Assembly (NCBI GenBank): GCA_016719165.1
Contig: JADKAJ010000001.1
Location: 186,001-250,000 of the forward strand
Reading direction: 5' to 3'
Length of the DNA: 64,000 nucleotides
Source of the DNA: Chitinophagaceae bacterium
Lineage (GTDB): Bacteria; Bacteroidota; Bacteroidia; Chitinophagales; Chitinophagaceae
Part shown: piece after piece, positions 19,495-27,545 of the stretch
Layout: each line of letters starts with the position of its first letter
Numbering within the stretch: the first letter of the stretch is position 1
Position numbers and translations under genes: made by a program
The notes under the pieces: generated by a model
Told to the model about the DNA's origin: nothing
Databases searched by the model: none
The model's input: only the letters and a program-made list of their open reading frames with translations

Positions 19495-19749
19495 CGGAAA
19501 CTTATTGTGAGTGGAAGTTACTGAATTTTTGTAGGGTTCATTGCTGGCATTATGGTAATTATCCGCTATAGATAGCATCCTCTGTGGAGATAAACCTGTA
19601 TTAGATATAATGCCTTACCTTATCAAGATCCATGTCGGGAGCTTGAATGGCATCCGGACTAATGCTGTCATGGCATTACACCTTGGTTGTATAGAAACAA
19701 GATTGCAATAAATGACCTATCTTTACTCACTGAACCAAAATATAATAAT

Positions 19750-20160
19750 ATGAAAAAAGTGATCTTCTCTATGGCTATTGCTGCATTTTTATTATCATGC
19801 GGGGGTGGCGACAGTGAAAAAAAGGAAGCAACAGATGCAACAACTGAACCTGCAAAAACTGAAGCAACAACTGATCTGAGCGATAACCCGGATTATCAGA
19901 AAGGAATGGCGATTGTAGCAGATCCAAAGAACCTCTGTTTAACCTGCCATAAGATCGATGAAAAATTGGTGGGTCCGGCGTACAGGGATGTTGCCAACAA
20001 GTATGAAAGTACTGATGCTAATATCAGCATGCTGGCAGAGAAAGTGGTTAAAGGGGGAACAGGTGTATGGGGAGAAGTGGCCATGCCTGCTAATACTGTC
20101 ATCAGTTTAGATGATGCCAAAGCTGCAGTTAAATATGTATTGCTGCTCCGTAATAAATAA
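19750..20160 (+). CDS. cytochrome c class I lipoprotein
   Basis: 136 aa from the ATG at 19750 (the frame opens at 19687 but the lipoprotein signal MKKVIFSMAIAAFLLSC starts here). Lipobox Cys at residue 17, then an acidic/Thr-rich linker, then one cytochrome c domain with haem-binding CLTCH and a Met ligand in VAMPAN. Likely a membrane-anchored single-haem electron carrier in the periplasm. Single gene; partner oxidase or reductase not in the window, though a di-haem peroxidase is encoded at 27546-28718. Confidence 0.88.
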   Translation: MKKVIFSMAIAAFLLSCGGGDSEKKEATDATTEPAKTEATTDLSDNPDYQKGMAIVADPKNLCLTCHKIDEKLVGPAYRDVANKYESTDANISMLAEKVVKGGTGVWGEVAMPANTVISLDDAKAAVKYVLLLRNK

Positions 20161-20552
20161 ACTGCTGAATGTTTTTGGTTAACCTGTGATGACCATAGCT
20201 TTCAAAAAGTTGTCATCTTTGAGGACTAACAAATTGATTTCCAACCCGGGTCTATAGCAAGATTCGGGTTGCTTTTTACTTATATAAACCGGGAGCTGTT
20301 CTTTAACCAGGAAATCTCTCCAACCGGCAATGAATTGGTTTTGACCAATAGGTTGTGATGTGCCGTAATGATCCGATGTAGATCCCAAATGCGGAAATCA
20401 AAGCTGAAGCTAAAAACAGCATTTATGTATGCCTTTGAAACAAAAGGCAGTTCAAAATGTGTGAATTATGTAACTTCTGAACAGAAATATATATTGATTG
20501 TTGGTATAAAAGACCTTTCTTGCATTATTTACAGTAGTATAAAATTTTTAGA
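20161..20552. other. 392-nt stretch without a convincing gene
   Basis: Contains a 69-codon minus-strand ORF (20179-20388) with plausible composition (SKKQPESCYRPGLEINLLVL) but no signal, no recognised motif and no visible start context; it could be a gene fragment. The rest is AT-rich and probably holds the cupin promoter. Confidence 0.4.
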
Positions 20553-20891
20553 ATGGATTACGAAGAAATCGAAAAGGGGAAAGTACATAGTCTGGGAGAA
20601 ATAGTAGAATATGTGCCAGATGGAGTAGTCAATAAAACCGTGCTGAAAAAGCCAACTGGAAAAATTGATATAGTCTCCTACGATACGGGGAAAGGGTTAA
20701 CAGGTAAAGTTTATCCTTTCGATACTTTTGTATTGCTGCTTGAAGGAAGTGCTGAAATAATCATTGATAAAAAAGTAAATGAAGTCCACGCTTTTCAGGG
20801 AATTGTCATACCAGCTCACTCAACCTTTACTATAAAAGCCATTGAGCGGTTCAAAATGCTTTCAATCACCGTCAAAAGCGGGTACGAGTAG
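20553..20891 (+). CDS. small single-domain cupin protein
   Basis: 112 aa, cytoplasmic. One cupin beta-barrel: YPFDTFVLLLEGSAEIIIDKK followed by VHAFQGIVIPAHSTFTIKA. The first cupin motif lacks the usual HxH metal ligands (it reads YPFDTFVLLLEG), so metal-dependent catalysis is doubtful and a binding or sensor role is possible. Monocistronic as far as seen. Confidence 0.75.
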   Translation: MDYEEIEKGKVHSLGEIVEYVPDGVVNKTVLKKPTGKIDIVSYDTGKGLTGKVYPFDTFVLLLEGSAEIIIDKKVNEVHAFQGIVIPAHSTFTIKAIERFKMLSITVKSGYE

Positions 20892-21147
20892 GCTTTCCCG
20901 GCATTTTCATTTCCCGGATTAGAAGCAGGGGATTGTATAAATCCTTTATTTACCCTGTCTTTTCCTTTATAATATGCAATAGTTTATGTTTACAAACTTC
21001 TTCAGTTTCAATCAGGAGATGGGTACTACTTTTTCTTTAATTTTGACGCTGCTAATTATTTTTTACTAACAATTACCTATGTTTTTGTTGAATTTTTTGT
21101 TGATAAATTAATCACCTGAGAAATAAATTTTCCGATAATTTTAAAAT

Positions 21148-21399
21148 ATGCAAGACCATTATAGCCTTCTCCATACCATCTACGAAATCGTAAAAAATGA
21201 TCCTCAGCCCGAACGTTACTCCTGTAGGCCAAGAGAGCTCATATTGCGCAGGATGCAGGAATGGTCGGAAATCCAGCAGCAATTACAATTACTGGAACAG
21301 GAAGAATTGGTGGTGACCGAACAGCAGGATACCATGGTGATCCGTATTACCAATGCCGGGCTTGAAAAAGTAAAAGAGCAAAACAGCCTGGTTGGATAA
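21148..21399 (+). CDS. small hypothetical protein, possible winged-helix fold
   Basis: 83 aa. Two helical segments (HSLLHTIYEIVKN; RPRELILRRMQEWSEIQQQLQLLEQEEL) followed by VVTEQQDTMVIRITNAGLEKVKEQ, which looks like the beta-wing and last helix of a winged-helix domain. DNA binding is a guess. No signal peptide; 142 nt upstream of the carbonic anhydrase. Confidence 0.6.
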   Translation: MQDHYSLLHTIYEIVKNDPQPERYSCRPRELILRRMQEWSEIQQQLQLLEQEELVVTEQQDTMVIRITNAGLEKVKEQNSLVG

Positions 21400-21541
21400 T
21401 ACCAGGACTACTGGTATTCCAGTCATTATATACAGACTACACACTGATTAAACTCATTTTTTTGGCTGATGACCCTCAAGTTGCAGGGCTGAAAACCTGA
21501 ATAGTTTTACCTGCTTTGTTAATTGCAGTTCAGAAATCAGT

Positions 21542-22225
21542 ATGGTCAATTACAATAAATATGGGTGGGCATTATTTGGATTGCTGTTTGCTATTCTTAT
21601 TCCGGCCTGTAGGCAAATGAATACTGCGGCCCTAGCAAAAGGACAGCCCCGCTCATCGTTTGAAAAATTAATGGACGGAAATGACCGCTTTTCTCATTGG
21701 CATCCCGAACACCCCGATGAAAGCAGGCAGCGGGTAATTGAAATCTCAAAAGCACAACATCCATTTGCAGTAGTGATTTCCTGTTCGGATTCAAGGGTAT
21801 CTCCGGAGCTGATTTTCGACCAGGGGCTTGGCGATTTATTTGTAATAAGAACAGCAGGTAACCTGATTGGCGGATTAGAGATCGGAAGTGTTGAGTACGC
21901 AGTTGAACACCTGGGAGTAAGCCTGGTTGTTGTAATGGGACACCAGCACTGCGGAGCAGTACAAGCATTTGTTGAGGGTGGAGAAACTCATGGGCATATT
22001 AAAGATATCGTTGATAGCATACAAAAAGAAAAAGAGATCGTTGATATTCCTTTAGATGACAAAAACCGCCTGGAAGATTGTATCAGGGCTAATATACTCC
22101 ATGGTATTCACCAACTGACAACCCAGTCAGCAATAATTAAAGAAAAGCTTGATGCTAAAAAGCTTGAACTAAAAGCCTGTTACTATGACCTGGAAAAAGG
22201 ACTTATTAGTTTAGTTAATGAGTAA
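21542..22225 (+). CDS. beta-class carbonic anhydrase, predicted lipoprotein
   Basis: 227 aa. The beta-carbonic anhydrase core shows Zn ligands Cys81 (SCSDSR), His134 and Cys137 (HQHCGA), and the Asp83-Arg85 dyad, with FVIRTAGN and GSVEYAVEHLGV. It interconverts CO2 and bicarbonate. Unusually, it begins with a hydrophobic segment WALFGLLFAILIPAC whose LIPAC at residues 19-23 fits a lipobox, so it should be exported and anchored to a membrane. The catalytic ligand set is complete. It ends 13 nt before a convergent transglycosylase gene. Confidence 0.92.
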   Translation: MVNYNKYGWALFGLLFAILIPACRQMNTAALAKGQPRSSFEKLMDGNDRFSHWHPEHPDESRQRVIEISKAQHPFAVVISCSDSRVSPELIFDQGLGDLFVIRTAGNLIGGLEIGSVEYAVEHLGVSLVVVMGHQHCGAVQAFVEGGETHGHIKDIVDSIQKEKEIVDIPLDDKNRLEDCIRANILHGIHQLTTQSAIIKEKLDAKKLELKACYYDLEKGLISLVNE

Positions 22226-22238
22226 ATTTTTACAACCA

Positions 22239-23117
22239 TTATTTAGCAGCTTTTACAGTTTCTGCACTGGTTGCCAATGAATCTTTTATTACAGGTTCTT
22301 TTTGTTTGGCTATAAAAGCAGCCACCGCATCCGTATGGGCTTTTGTTTCTGCCTTTGTCAGCGTTGCAAGGCTGCCGTGCCCCTCAAAATGATAATGGAC
22401 ACTGATAAATTTTTTCACATGCTTTCTCGTTTCAACAGGAAGATAGTTTTGCAGCACCCAGAAATCACGGCTACCTGATTTTTTGATAGCAGACAAAACC
22501 CTGGCAGGACCACTATTATAAGCAGCAAGTGTCAATAACCAGTCATCAAACATATTGTGCAGGTAAATAAGGCATTTGGCTGCTGCCACGGTACTTTTAT
22601 AATTATGTTTACGTTCATCATTTTTTCCTGACACTTTTAATCCAAAACTTTTTGCTGCACCGGGCATAAACTGCCACAGACCGGCTGCTCCTGCAGAAGA
22701 TACAATCCTGTTATCCAGTTTTGATTCCACTACGGCCAGGTATTTTAATTCAACCGGGATATTATACTGCTGAAATATTTCTTCTATCAATGTAAACTTT
22801 GAAGCGTTCTTTGCTTTTACCTTATCATAATAGAATCCATTTTCTTTGAGATGATTTTGTACAAAATCTGCTGCCTGTTCATTCAATTGTATCCTTGGCG
22901 CCTCGCTAAGTTCGTTTGCGCTCATTTCAGGCAGGCATACACACAAACCTTCTGCATCAAATATATGTTCGCCTGTAAAAATGGAATCCCTGCTGATCGT
23001 CTTATTTATAACAGCAGAATCACCGGGTACAGGAATATATTTATTGCCGGAACCAGCTGCCATGAGCATGAAGCTTGTAATAATAAATCCAGCCTTATGT
23101 AATTTTGTTTTTAACAT
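22239..23117 (-). CDS. lytic transglycosylase (MltD-like SLT domain)
   Basis: 292 aa from the ATG at 23117; the longer frame begins with TTG at 23138 and is less likely. Hydrophobic signal region FIITSFMLMAAGSG. SLT domain at about residues 105-240 with catalytic Glu131 in AVVESKLDNRIVSSAGAAGLWQF, then GxxQ-like and AAYNSGPARV motifs. It cleaves the MurNAc-GlcNAc bond of peptidoglycan, forming 1,6-anhydro ends. There are no LysM repeats; the C-terminus is Ala/Lys-rich. Confidence 0.9.
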   Translation of the reverse strand: MLKTKLHKAGFIITSFMLMAAGSGNKYIPVPGDSAVINKTISRDSIFTGEHIFDAEGLCVCLPEMSANELSEAPRIQLNEQAADFVQNHLKENGFYYDKVKAKNASKFTLIEEIFQQYNIPVELKYLAVVESKLDNRIVSSAGAAGLWQFMPGAAKSFGLKVSGKNDERKHNYKSTVAAAKCLIYLHNMFDDWLLTLAAYNSGPARVLSAIKKSGSRDFWVLQNYLPVETRKHVKKFISVHYHFEGHGSLATLTKAETKAHTDAVAAFIAKQKEPVIKDSLATSAETVKAAK

Positions 23118-23505
23118 CTTACAGATTTTAGTTAACAATTGTTGCAGGTATTGGATTTTGGAAAAATGAATTCAGTCGTATTGCTGAATTCGTGTTAAGG
23201 TGATTCTGTTGGGTAAGTCTTACCAGTTTTTCATTTACACAGAACCGATAGTAACCTTGATAATTTGGCTGTGCAAAGGTAACCCGCAAATGCCCTATAG
23301 TACTGCATTTGCAGCTTAGTTTTCCACTGACAGGGGTAAGTGTATGAGCATCAGTAAAGAATTTTGTTAAAACTGCTAAATCGTCAGGTGTCAATAGGAA
23401 AACTACGACTATTGGTTAAGCATTCGATAACAATAGTATACTGATAAATAAAAACTGCGGATCAATTGATCCGCAGTTTTTCAAATTAATAAATCCGGTA
23501 TGTGA
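23118..23505. other. 388-nt stretch without a convincing gene
   Basis: A minus-strand frame at 23128-23394 (TTG start) has protein-like composition (SCKCSTIGHLRVTF and following), but overlaps the transglycosylase leader and lacks a good start, so I do not call it. The terminator at 23451-23481 is the only clear signal. Confidence 0.4.
23451..23481 (-). terminator. intrinsic terminator of the 23506-23910 gene
   Basis: A perfect 30-bp palindrome: AAAACTGCGGATCAA followed by its exact complement, with A and T runs at the ends. It lies 25 nt downstream of the stop at 23506 and could act on both strands. Confidence 0.85.
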
Positions 23506-23910
23506 TTATAATTGATTTACTATTACTTCCTGTACGTTACGGGTATTACTGTTTACCGCATACGACACTGTGCTTTTAGTTTTTCTGCTGGTAACCTGGA
23601 TCTGAATACTGTAATCACCCAACTCTTCTATGGCCAGCATAAATTTTTTAGTAAAGCTGTCTCCTTTTATATTTTCCATATACAGTGAGTTACCATATTC
23701 ATCTTTGATATTGATGGTAAAGTCATCCTGTGTACCATTGCCGGCAACAGATAGCTGGAATACCGGATTGTGCTGGATTTTGCCCACATACTTAATTTCA
23801 ACAGGTAGTACAGGGTTTGTGCCGTTGGCCATTGCGGGTGTAAGAGCTGCAGAAAATACAGTCATAAATGCAATAGCGATAATGCGGTTGTTCATAAAGA
23901 TCTTTTTCAT
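23506..23910 (-). CDS. small secreted beta-sandwich protein, unknown function
   Basis: 134 aa from the ATG at 23910 (MKKIFMNNRIIAIAFMTVFS...TPAMA signal peptide); the open frame reaches 24099 but the extra 63 residues are not signal-like. The mature part (VEIKYVGKIQHNPVFQLSVAG and following) resembles short Bacteroidota exported proteins with an Ig-like fold and no catalytic motif. Followed by a strong terminator, so monocistronic. Confidence 0.7.
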   Translation of the reverse strand: MKKIFMNNRIIAIAFMTVFSAALTPAMANGTNPVLPVEIKYVGKIQHNPVFQLSVAGNGTQDDFTINIKDEYGNSLYMENIKGDSFTKKFMLAIEELGDYSIQIQVTSRKTKSTVSYAVNSNTRNVQEVIVNQL

Positions 23911-24534
23911 AATGATAATTTTTAAATTAATAAAACTTGTTAAATACAAACTTGATGGGGTTGCAATCGGTTCAGTGAACAAAAATCGGGGGCAAACAAC
24001 AGGGCAAGTAGAGGTTAGTAAATCCGGATTTTTTTCTATGGAAGCAATCTGATATTGCTTTGATGATGTAAAAGTAAGGGCGGTATTTTGACTCATCAAA
24101 CTAACTTGAAAGGGATTTGTGGATAGCCAAGGATAAAGAGGGGATTATAAGTTATTTGTTTTCAGTATTTTATCTTTATCTATGGTATAGATATCCAAGC
24201 TTCTAAAGCAGGCTTTTTATTAACTTATTACATCCATTTTATTTTCGTTTAAATGGGTTGGCAAACTGTCAGATAATAAAATTGATGATAAGCCCAATTT
24301 CATTTCATCTTCAGTTATAGCGTAATGCACTGTTTTTCAGTGTGGTGGGGTGTTGTTAGGAAATTAATGGTAAGCGGATTTGGCAGGGTGCAAAAAAATA
24401 TTATCTTCAACCGATTCAGAGAAATGACTGATTGGCGTAACTGCCTTTCGTTCAACCAAATGGCGGGAAATTTGTTTATTTATAATATCGTTCAGGCTAA
24501 TAAGGCCTCAACTTGAAAAAAGGAGAATAAAATA
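23911..24534. other. 624-nt AT-rich intergenic region
   Basis: No convincing ORF; the 63-codon frame at 24325-24516 has atypical composition. It holds the promoter regions of two divergent genes and a small CACTG/CAGTG hairpin near 24327. Nothing else stands out. Confidence 0.5.
24521..24525 (+). promoter_or_regulatory. strong Shine-Dalgarno site AGGAG
   Basis: AAAAAAGGAGAATAAAATAATG: AGGAG with 9 nt to the ATG at 24535. Most starts in this window have only A-rich leaders, so this canonical site is unusual here and fixes the start. Confidence 0.7.
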
Positions 24535-25125
24535 ATGGCTTTTAAAAAAGATGATGTAATTATTATTGAACCAAGGGAAATCTTTGTTGGTAAAATCGAT
24601 GCCCCTGTAACATTAATGGAGTTTGGCGAGTATGAAAGCGAAGAATGCGCTAAAGTAAATGAGATTGTAAAACAATTACTGGAAGAATATGAAGGGAAGA
24701 TAAGGTTTCAGTTCCGTCATTTTCCCCTGACGCTTATTCACCAACGAAGTCTTAAAGCCAGTGAATCTGCTGTAGCCGCGGGTCAGGAAGGGAAATTCTG
24801 GGAGATGCACAATGTGCTTTTTGCCAATCGTCGTAACCTGGGAACAACCAGTTTGAAATTACATTCCAAAGAAGCCGGCATACGCAATAAAAAATTCCTG
24901 GATGACCTGGTAAATGGAGTTTATGGGTGGCAGGTACAGGATGATCTGAAGGAAGGAATTAACCGTGGTGTAAAGGAGTTGCCTGCTTTCTTTATAAACG
25001 AAGTACCTTTTACCGGAAAGCCAACCTTTGCAAACCTGAGTGCTGCAATTGAACTGGCGCTGAAAAAAGGTAAGTCTAAGGCAACAGTAAAGAAAACAGC
25101 CGTAAAGCAAAAGCAGCGGGCCTGA
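24535..25125 (+). CDS. DsbA-family thioredoxin-like protein lacking the nucleophilic Cys
   Basis: 196 aa, no signal peptide. DsbA-type core: VTLMEFGEYESEEC, FRHFPL, ASESAVAAGQEGKFWEMHNVLF, then an active-site cis-Pro segment VKELPAFFINEVPFTG. Where the family has CPYC it has Ser35-Glu-Glu-Cys38, so the solvent-exposed Cys is missing and dithiol-disulfide exchange is not expected. The C-terminus is a Lys/Ala-rich tail (KSKATVKKTAVKQKQ). Similar domains occur fused to NhaA antiporters; this one is separate. It could be a chaperone or monothiol enzyme. Confidence 0.85.
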   Translation: MAFKKDDVIIIEPREIFVGKIDAPVTLMEFGEYESEECAKVNEIVKQLLEEYEGKIRFQFRHFPLTLIHQRSLKASESAVAAGQEGKFWEMHNVLFANRRNLGTTSLKLHSKEAGIRNKKFLDDLVNGVYGWQVQDDLKEGINRGVKELPAFFINEVPFTGKPTFANLSAAIELALKKGKSKATVKKTAVKQKQRA

Positions 25126-25159
25126 TCGCCTGATTGCCTGATTGCCCAGTATAAAAATT

Positions 25160-25191
25160 AAATCCTGCCGGTAGTACTACTGGCAGGATTT
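25160..25191. terminator. bidirectional intrinsic terminator
   Basis: AAATCCTGCC paired with GGCAGGATTT around GGTAGTACTACT, whose GTAGT/ACTAC also pairs, flanked by A and T runs. It separates the convergent genes 24535-25125 and 25216-25593. Confidence 0.85.
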
Positions 25192-25215
25192 ATTATTTTG
25201 GGACACCGCATTTTT

Positions 25216-25593
25216 TTATGCAGGTGTATCTGAATTTTCTTCGTTATTTCCGGCATCTTCTGTAATCTCAGCCGGTGCAGTGATATTTTTTATCGTTAAT
25301 TGAAATGAGGTATTCATACTAAACTCAAAGTCATATTCACGAATAAGCCGGCGGGTTACTTCATCCTCCTGCAGTATAGTAGCCAGTTCTCTTGCCACCG
25401 GTGGTGGTGCAATAGAATTATGCTGTAAGCGGCCTTTATAAAGGGAGATGGAGAATGTGAGTTTTGCTTTACGTCCGCCTGCGGCCCTTTCAAAGTCGGT
25501 ACGGTTCATATCCAGTGTCTGGTCTGCACCGGCAGAACGTTTCAGTAATATTTTAATGATGGGTAGGTAAATATTCCATGCCTGGGAGAACAT
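25216..25593 (-). CDS. hypothetical protein
   Basis: 125 aa, no signal peptide. N-terminal hydrophobic helix (FSQAWNIYLPIIKILLKRSAGAD), then a conserved-looking acidic/basic region (RTDFERAAGGRKAKLTFSISLYKGRL) and an acidic C-terminal tail (ITEDAGNNEENSDT). No family recognised. First of a small minus-strand group with 25656-25907 and 25990-26286, but each has its own spacing and a terminator intervenes. Confidence 0.6.
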   Translation of the reverse strand: MFSQAWNIYLPIIKILLKRSAGADQTLDMNRTDFERAAGGRKAKLTFSISLYKGRLQHNSIAPPPVARELATILQEDEVTRRLIREYDFEFSMNTSFQLTIKNITAPAEITEDAGNNEENSDTPA

Positions 25594-25655
25594 AAGCTGA
25601 TATTTTAAATGAATGTATGGCCTGTTTAGTCACACTACTATGACAGGTAATTATA

Positions 25656-25907
25656 TTATTCTGCTGACAATCTCGTAAACTCCATTCCGTTGAAAATCCG
25701 GGCTAGGTTCATGTCCTTTGTTTTTTTCCATTGTTCGATATTGGTACTGCTTACAATGCGCCAGAAATTTTTTGACTTCAGTTCATCATAATCATTTCCC
25801 TGGATAAAAAGACCCGAAATGGTACTGCGTTGTTTGAAATGGATATTCAACGGTTTGCCATTAGTACCTTTTGTTTCTACATATTTTAAGATCGCATCAT
25901 TTGTCAT
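25656..25907 (-). CDS. small conserved Bacteroidota protein
   Basis: 83 aa, cytoplasmic. The sequence TNDAILKYVETKGTNGKPLN and NFWRIVSSTN / NLARIFNGMEFTRL resembles a family of short proteins of unknown function I associate with this phylum, but I cannot name it. No motif suggests an enzyme. Sits between terminators and small genes, likely monocistronic. Confidence 0.6.
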   Translation of the reverse strand: MTNDAILKYVETKGTNGKPLNIHFKQRSTISGLFIQGNDYDELKSKNFWRIVSSTNIEQWKKTKDMNLARIFNGMEFTRLSAE

Positions 25908-25930
25908 ACTAAATATATTTTAAAAATTGT

Positions 25931-25959
25931 AAAAAAGGGGAGCTAAATCCAGCTCCCCC
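25931..25959 (-). terminator. intrinsic terminator of the RRM gene
   Basis: In the minus direction GGGGAGCT and AGCTCCCC (25937-25958) pair around a 6-nt loop followed by a run of six Ts (25931-25936). It lies 31 nt past the stop at 25990. Confidence 0.85.
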
Positions 25960-25989
25960 TTATAGTATCATGTGTAATGATGACCTTGA

Positions 25990-26286
25990 TTACCAACGGT
26001 TGTTGTTAGAATAAGAAGGTCTTGCAGCCCTGGCTGGTCTTTCTTCTCTTGGCTTAGCCACACTTACTTTGATGGCACGGCCATCTACAGTAGCACCATC
26101 GAGTTCAGCAATTGCTTTCTGGGCAACAGCGTCATCACTCATTTCCACAAAACCAAAGCCTTTGCTGCGGTTTGTGTATTTGTCCATAATAACTTTTGCA
26201 GAAGTAACTTCTCCATACTCAGCAAAATAACTTCTTAAGTCTTCATCCACTACGGCGAAACTTAAATTTGAAACATAAATGTTCAT
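25990..26286 (-). CDS. RNA-binding protein, single RRM
   Basis: 98 aa. One RNA recognition motif with RNP2 IYVSNLSF (residues 2-9) and RNP1 KGFGFVEM (about 43-50), then an Arg/Ala/Ser-rich tail (PREERPARAARPSYSNNN). This layout is the standard small RRM protein of Bacteroidota, often induced by cold. It binds single-stranded RNA; targets are unknown. The long upstream leader (26287-26514) is compatible with post-transcriptional control, but no element is recognisable. Confidence 0.92.
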   Translation of the reverse strand: MNIYVSNLSFAVVDEDLRSYFAEYGEVTSAKVIMDKYTNRSKGFGFVEMSDDAVAQKAIAELDGATVDGRAIKVSVAKPREERPARAARPSYSNNNRW

Positions 26287-26514
26287 GTAAAAAAATTAAC
26301 TTTTAAAAATACTTGAGAATAACGCAAGGGTAAAGAAGACTAACTATTAGCAGATCCTTAGATAAACTCAGGATTGGGGCGTAGCAGAAAAAATCGTTCA
26401 CTTACAATCTGTCGTCTGACTCAAATTAACAATGCGAAGGTAAGGGAAAATAATCAGAACCGGGTTTTTATTTTGATGTATTTTAATTCATTTTAACCAC
26501 AATTCAATGTCCAT

Positions 26515-26964
26515 TCATTTTTGTTCCTGGTTCTTGCTCAGGTGTTTTGATTCTGCTTCATCTATGGAATGTGTGCTGTGAATATCCTGCTCCAGTTTGG
26601 CTAATGCAGAAAGTTTTACATAGAACTTTTTTAATGTTTCCAGTTCTTCAGCTGAGAGATCTTCCACATCCACCAGCCGGTTACTGGCAGTGGCAGTAGC
26701 AGCTATCAATTCATTCAGCTTTAATTGAAGCGCCACACTGTCTTTATTTTGCGCATGCTGGATTACAAATACCATCAAAAATGTGATGATAGTGGTGCCG
26801 GTATTGATCACTAATTGCCAGGTGTCGGAAAAATGAAAAACAGGGCCGGTAATAATCCAGCCAAGTATAATGAAACAGGCCAGGATAAATGCAAAGGGTT
26901 TACCTGTTGCTTTGGTGACTTTTGATGCAAATCTTTCAAAAAAGGGAAGGCCATATGTTTTCAT
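26515..26964 (-). CDS. low-affinity iron permease family membrane protein
   Basis: 149 aa. Two transmembrane helices (FAFILACFIILGWIITGPVFHF and INTGTTIITFLMVFVIQHAQNKD) followed by a long amphipathic helix region (AALQLKLNELIAATATA, SAEELETLKKFYVKLSAL). This matches the FET4-like PF04120 family. Bacterial members are short and their metal specificity is untested. Separate from its neighbours. Confidence 0.8.
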   Translation of the reverse strand: MKTYGLPFFERFASKVTKATGKPFAFILACFIILGWIITGPVFHFSDTWQLVINTGTTIITFLMVFVIQHAQNKDSVALQLKLNELIAATATASNRLVDVEDLSAEELETLKKFYVKLSALAKLEQDIHSTHSIDEAESKHLSKNQEQK

Positions 26965-27038
26965 ATAACTGAGTTTTTGGGGAATGATTATTTTAGTGCT
27001 GCCAATAGCTGCTGAAATTTAGCCTTTAATTCTTATCT

Positions 27039-27545
27039 ATGGTCCAATTTACTGCTACTATTCATAAGTTCGGGAAGAAGGGGGAAAAAACAGGCTGGAC
27101 CTATTTTGACATGCCAGCTGATATTGTTCAGCAATTAAAGCCGGGTAATAAAAAGGAATTTAAGGTAAAAGGCAAACTGGATGGGTATGCGATCAGGAGG
27201 GTTTCTGTATTACCTATGGGAGGTGGCCTATTCATTATGCCTCTGAATACAGTAATGCGAAGAGCAATAGGTAAAAAGCAAGGAGCAATACTAACAGTGC
27301 AGTTAACAGAAGATAAAAGTGATTTTGTTTTTAATAAAGATTTTATGGATTGCCTGGATGACGAGCCGGCAGCTAAAGAATTTTTCCAATCTCTTACCGG
27401 ATCGCATCAGCGTTACTTTAGCAAATGGATCGATAGTGCCAGAACAGAGCCTACTAAAACAAAAAGGATTGCCATGGCCATTACTGCATTGGCCAGAAAA
27501 AGGGGCTATCCGGAAATGATCAGGGCTTCACAGGGAAAGTTGTAA
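27039..27545 (+). CDS. YdeI/OmpD-associated family protein (DUF1905)
   Basis: 168 aa, cytoplasmic. N-terminal DUF1905 beta domain (GKKGEKTGWTYFDMPADIVQQLKPG and following), then a C-terminal YdeI/OmpD-associated helical part (FFQSLTGSHQRYFSKWIDSARTEPTKTKRIAMAITALARK). Function unclear in all bacteria. It ends with TAA at 27543-27545, directly abutting the stop of the convergent peroxidase gene with no spacer. Confidence 0.85.
   Translation: MVQFTATIHKFGKKGEKTGWTYFDMPADIVQQLKPGNKKEFKVKGKLDGYAIRRVSVLPMGGGLFIMPLNTVMRRAIGKKQGAILTVQLTEDKSDFVFNKDFMDCLDDEPAAKEFFQSLTGSHQRYFSKWIDSARTEPTKTKRIAMAITALARKRGYPEMIRASQGKL

Noticed and set aside
20179..20388. 69-codon minus-strand frame
   Set aside because: Composition is plausible but no start context, motif or signal; kept only as a note in the gap description.
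23128..23394. 88-codon minus-strand frame starting with TTG
   Set aside because: Overlaps the transglycosylase leader, weak start, no recognised motif.
24325..24516. 63-codon frame before the DsbA-like gene
   Set aside because: Trp/Arg-rich atypical composition with no start signal; likely chance.
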